Shown: piece after piece, positions 52,710 to 53,120 of the stretch
How positions within the stretch are numbered: position 1 is the stretch's first letter
Layout of the letters: every line of letters begins with the position of its first letter
Assembly (NCBI GenBank): GCA_018829205.1
Contig: JAHJUE010000033.1
Span: 1-53,120 of the forward strand
DNA length: 53,120 nucleotides
Source: Bacteroidota bacterium
Lineage (GTDB): Bacteria > Bacteroidota > Ignavibacteria > Ignavibacteriales > Melioribacteraceae
Direction of reading: 5' to 3'
Program-made: the position numbers and the translations under genes
Notes under the pieces: generated by a model
Databases searched by the model: none
Told to the model about the DNA's origin: nothing
Seen by the model: only the letters and a program-made list of their open reading frames with translations

Positions 52710-52969
52710 AGCAGGAATTCAGGAGCCAGAATTTAGGAGTCAGAATTCAGAATATAGAAGCTAGAATTCAGAAGCGGTTTTTTGGGCTGCATTATTTTAT
52801 CGAATTTTTGAATAAATACTAATTTAGAATTGCAAAACATATTATAAATAATATTTATAAACAGAATTTTATTAACCGTTTTTGATTTGAATTTAATTCT
52901 AAGAAAGATTGTTCAGATTGATTTTAAGATAAGAGCTAACTAACAACAGGGGTCGTCAGATTAAATAAT
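52710..52969. repeat. Decayed second copy of the word array and terminator, then AT-rich DNA
   Basis: At about 52713-52802 the sequence repeats the arrangement just before it: words of the type CAGGAATTCAGGAGCCAGAA, then AGCGGTTTTTTGGGCTGCATTATTTT in a weaker, incomplete hairpin form. From about 52803 to 52969 I see only AT-rich DNA without a gene or motif I can name. The transposase frame first becomes recognisable around 52970. Confidence 0.55.
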
Positions 52970-53120
52970 GACTACTACAATTTAGGTGCGCAAGACACCT
53001 ATTATGTTGGGAATCTAAAAGGAGTTGGCAGAATCTACCAGCAAACCTTTATTGATACTTTTTCAAGAGTGTCTCATGTTAAGCTCTACGACCGCAAGAG
53101 CGCACTTGTAGCCGCCGATC
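52970..53120 (+). mobile_element. IS481-like transposase, 5' truncated, running off the right edge
   Basis: In the frame that is open from the stop at 52937-52939 the peptide reads DYYNLGAQDTYYVGNLKG and then VGRIYQQTFIDTFSRV, ending SALVAAD at the window edge. This matches the start of the integrase catalytic core of IS481-type transposases (LGAQDTYYVG, with the first catalytic Asp). The N-terminal helix-turn-helix half, which should be about 120 residues, is missing upstream, and no start codon is seen in frame. It is thus an end-deleted copy or one with a frameshift further left. The rest lies outside the window. Confidence 0.72.

Overview
The window looks like part of a chromosome from an AT-rich bacterium of the FCB group, most likely Ignavibacteriota (Ignavibacteria). 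The clues are the proteins themselves, a GroEL with a GGM-rich tail, weak Shine-Dalgarno sequences, and intergenic space crowded with short degenerate word repeats. The taxon is an inference from gene content and style; there is no rRNA or other marker here to settle it.

Layout: (1) 1-1333 holds no gene, but four imperfect tandem copies of a 250-300 bp hairpin-rich unit and one further palindrome. (2) 1334-41534 is a surface-polysaccharide locus of about 40 kb, all on the minus strand. It encodes a Wzx-like flippase, a Wzy-like polymerase, an O-antigen-ligase-like protein, a Wzi-like outer-membrane protein, four GT4 glycosyltransferases, one possible further transferase and four sugar-building modules. 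(3) 41694-43286 holds a four-helix-bundle gene and an unknown gene between inverted word repeats. (4) 43771-50120 holds glycogen phosphorylase (minus), then plsY, an htrA-like protease and purB (plus, overlapping). (5) 50531-52709 is groES-groEL with a sigma70-type promoter, a CIRCE operator and a terminator. (6) The right edge runs into an IS481-like transposase fragment.

Sugar modules read from the genes: a UDP-bacillosamine-type route (PglF/PglE/PglD/PglC-like) with an embedded KASIII-ACP-SDR trio that could make a special acyl group; a UDP-L-FucNAc route (FnlA/B/C) followed by a WbuX/Y/Z amidation set, predicting L-FucNAm; a CMP-legionaminate-like route (nucleotidyltransferase, LegC, H, G, I, F) followed by a second amidotransferase/HisH/HisF set, predicting an acetamidino-nonulosonate; and UDP-ManNAc(A) from a WecB-like epimerase plus a nucleotide-sugar dehydrogenase. 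A PglC-like transferase would start the unit on undecaprenyl phosphate and a WbuB-like enzyme would probably add L-FucNAc(m).

The least explained material is the repeats. Three four-helix-bundle (23S-IVS-type) genes, one with a premature stop, sit between operon genes. One is bounded by a perfect 17-bp inverted repeat, one by inverted arrays of a shared word family. Three sugar enzymes (PglE-like, LegC-like, nucleotide-sugar dehydrogenase) carry in-frame insertions, some made of the same words as the intergenic arrays and two containing palindromes. No tRNA, rRNA or CRISPR array was recognised.
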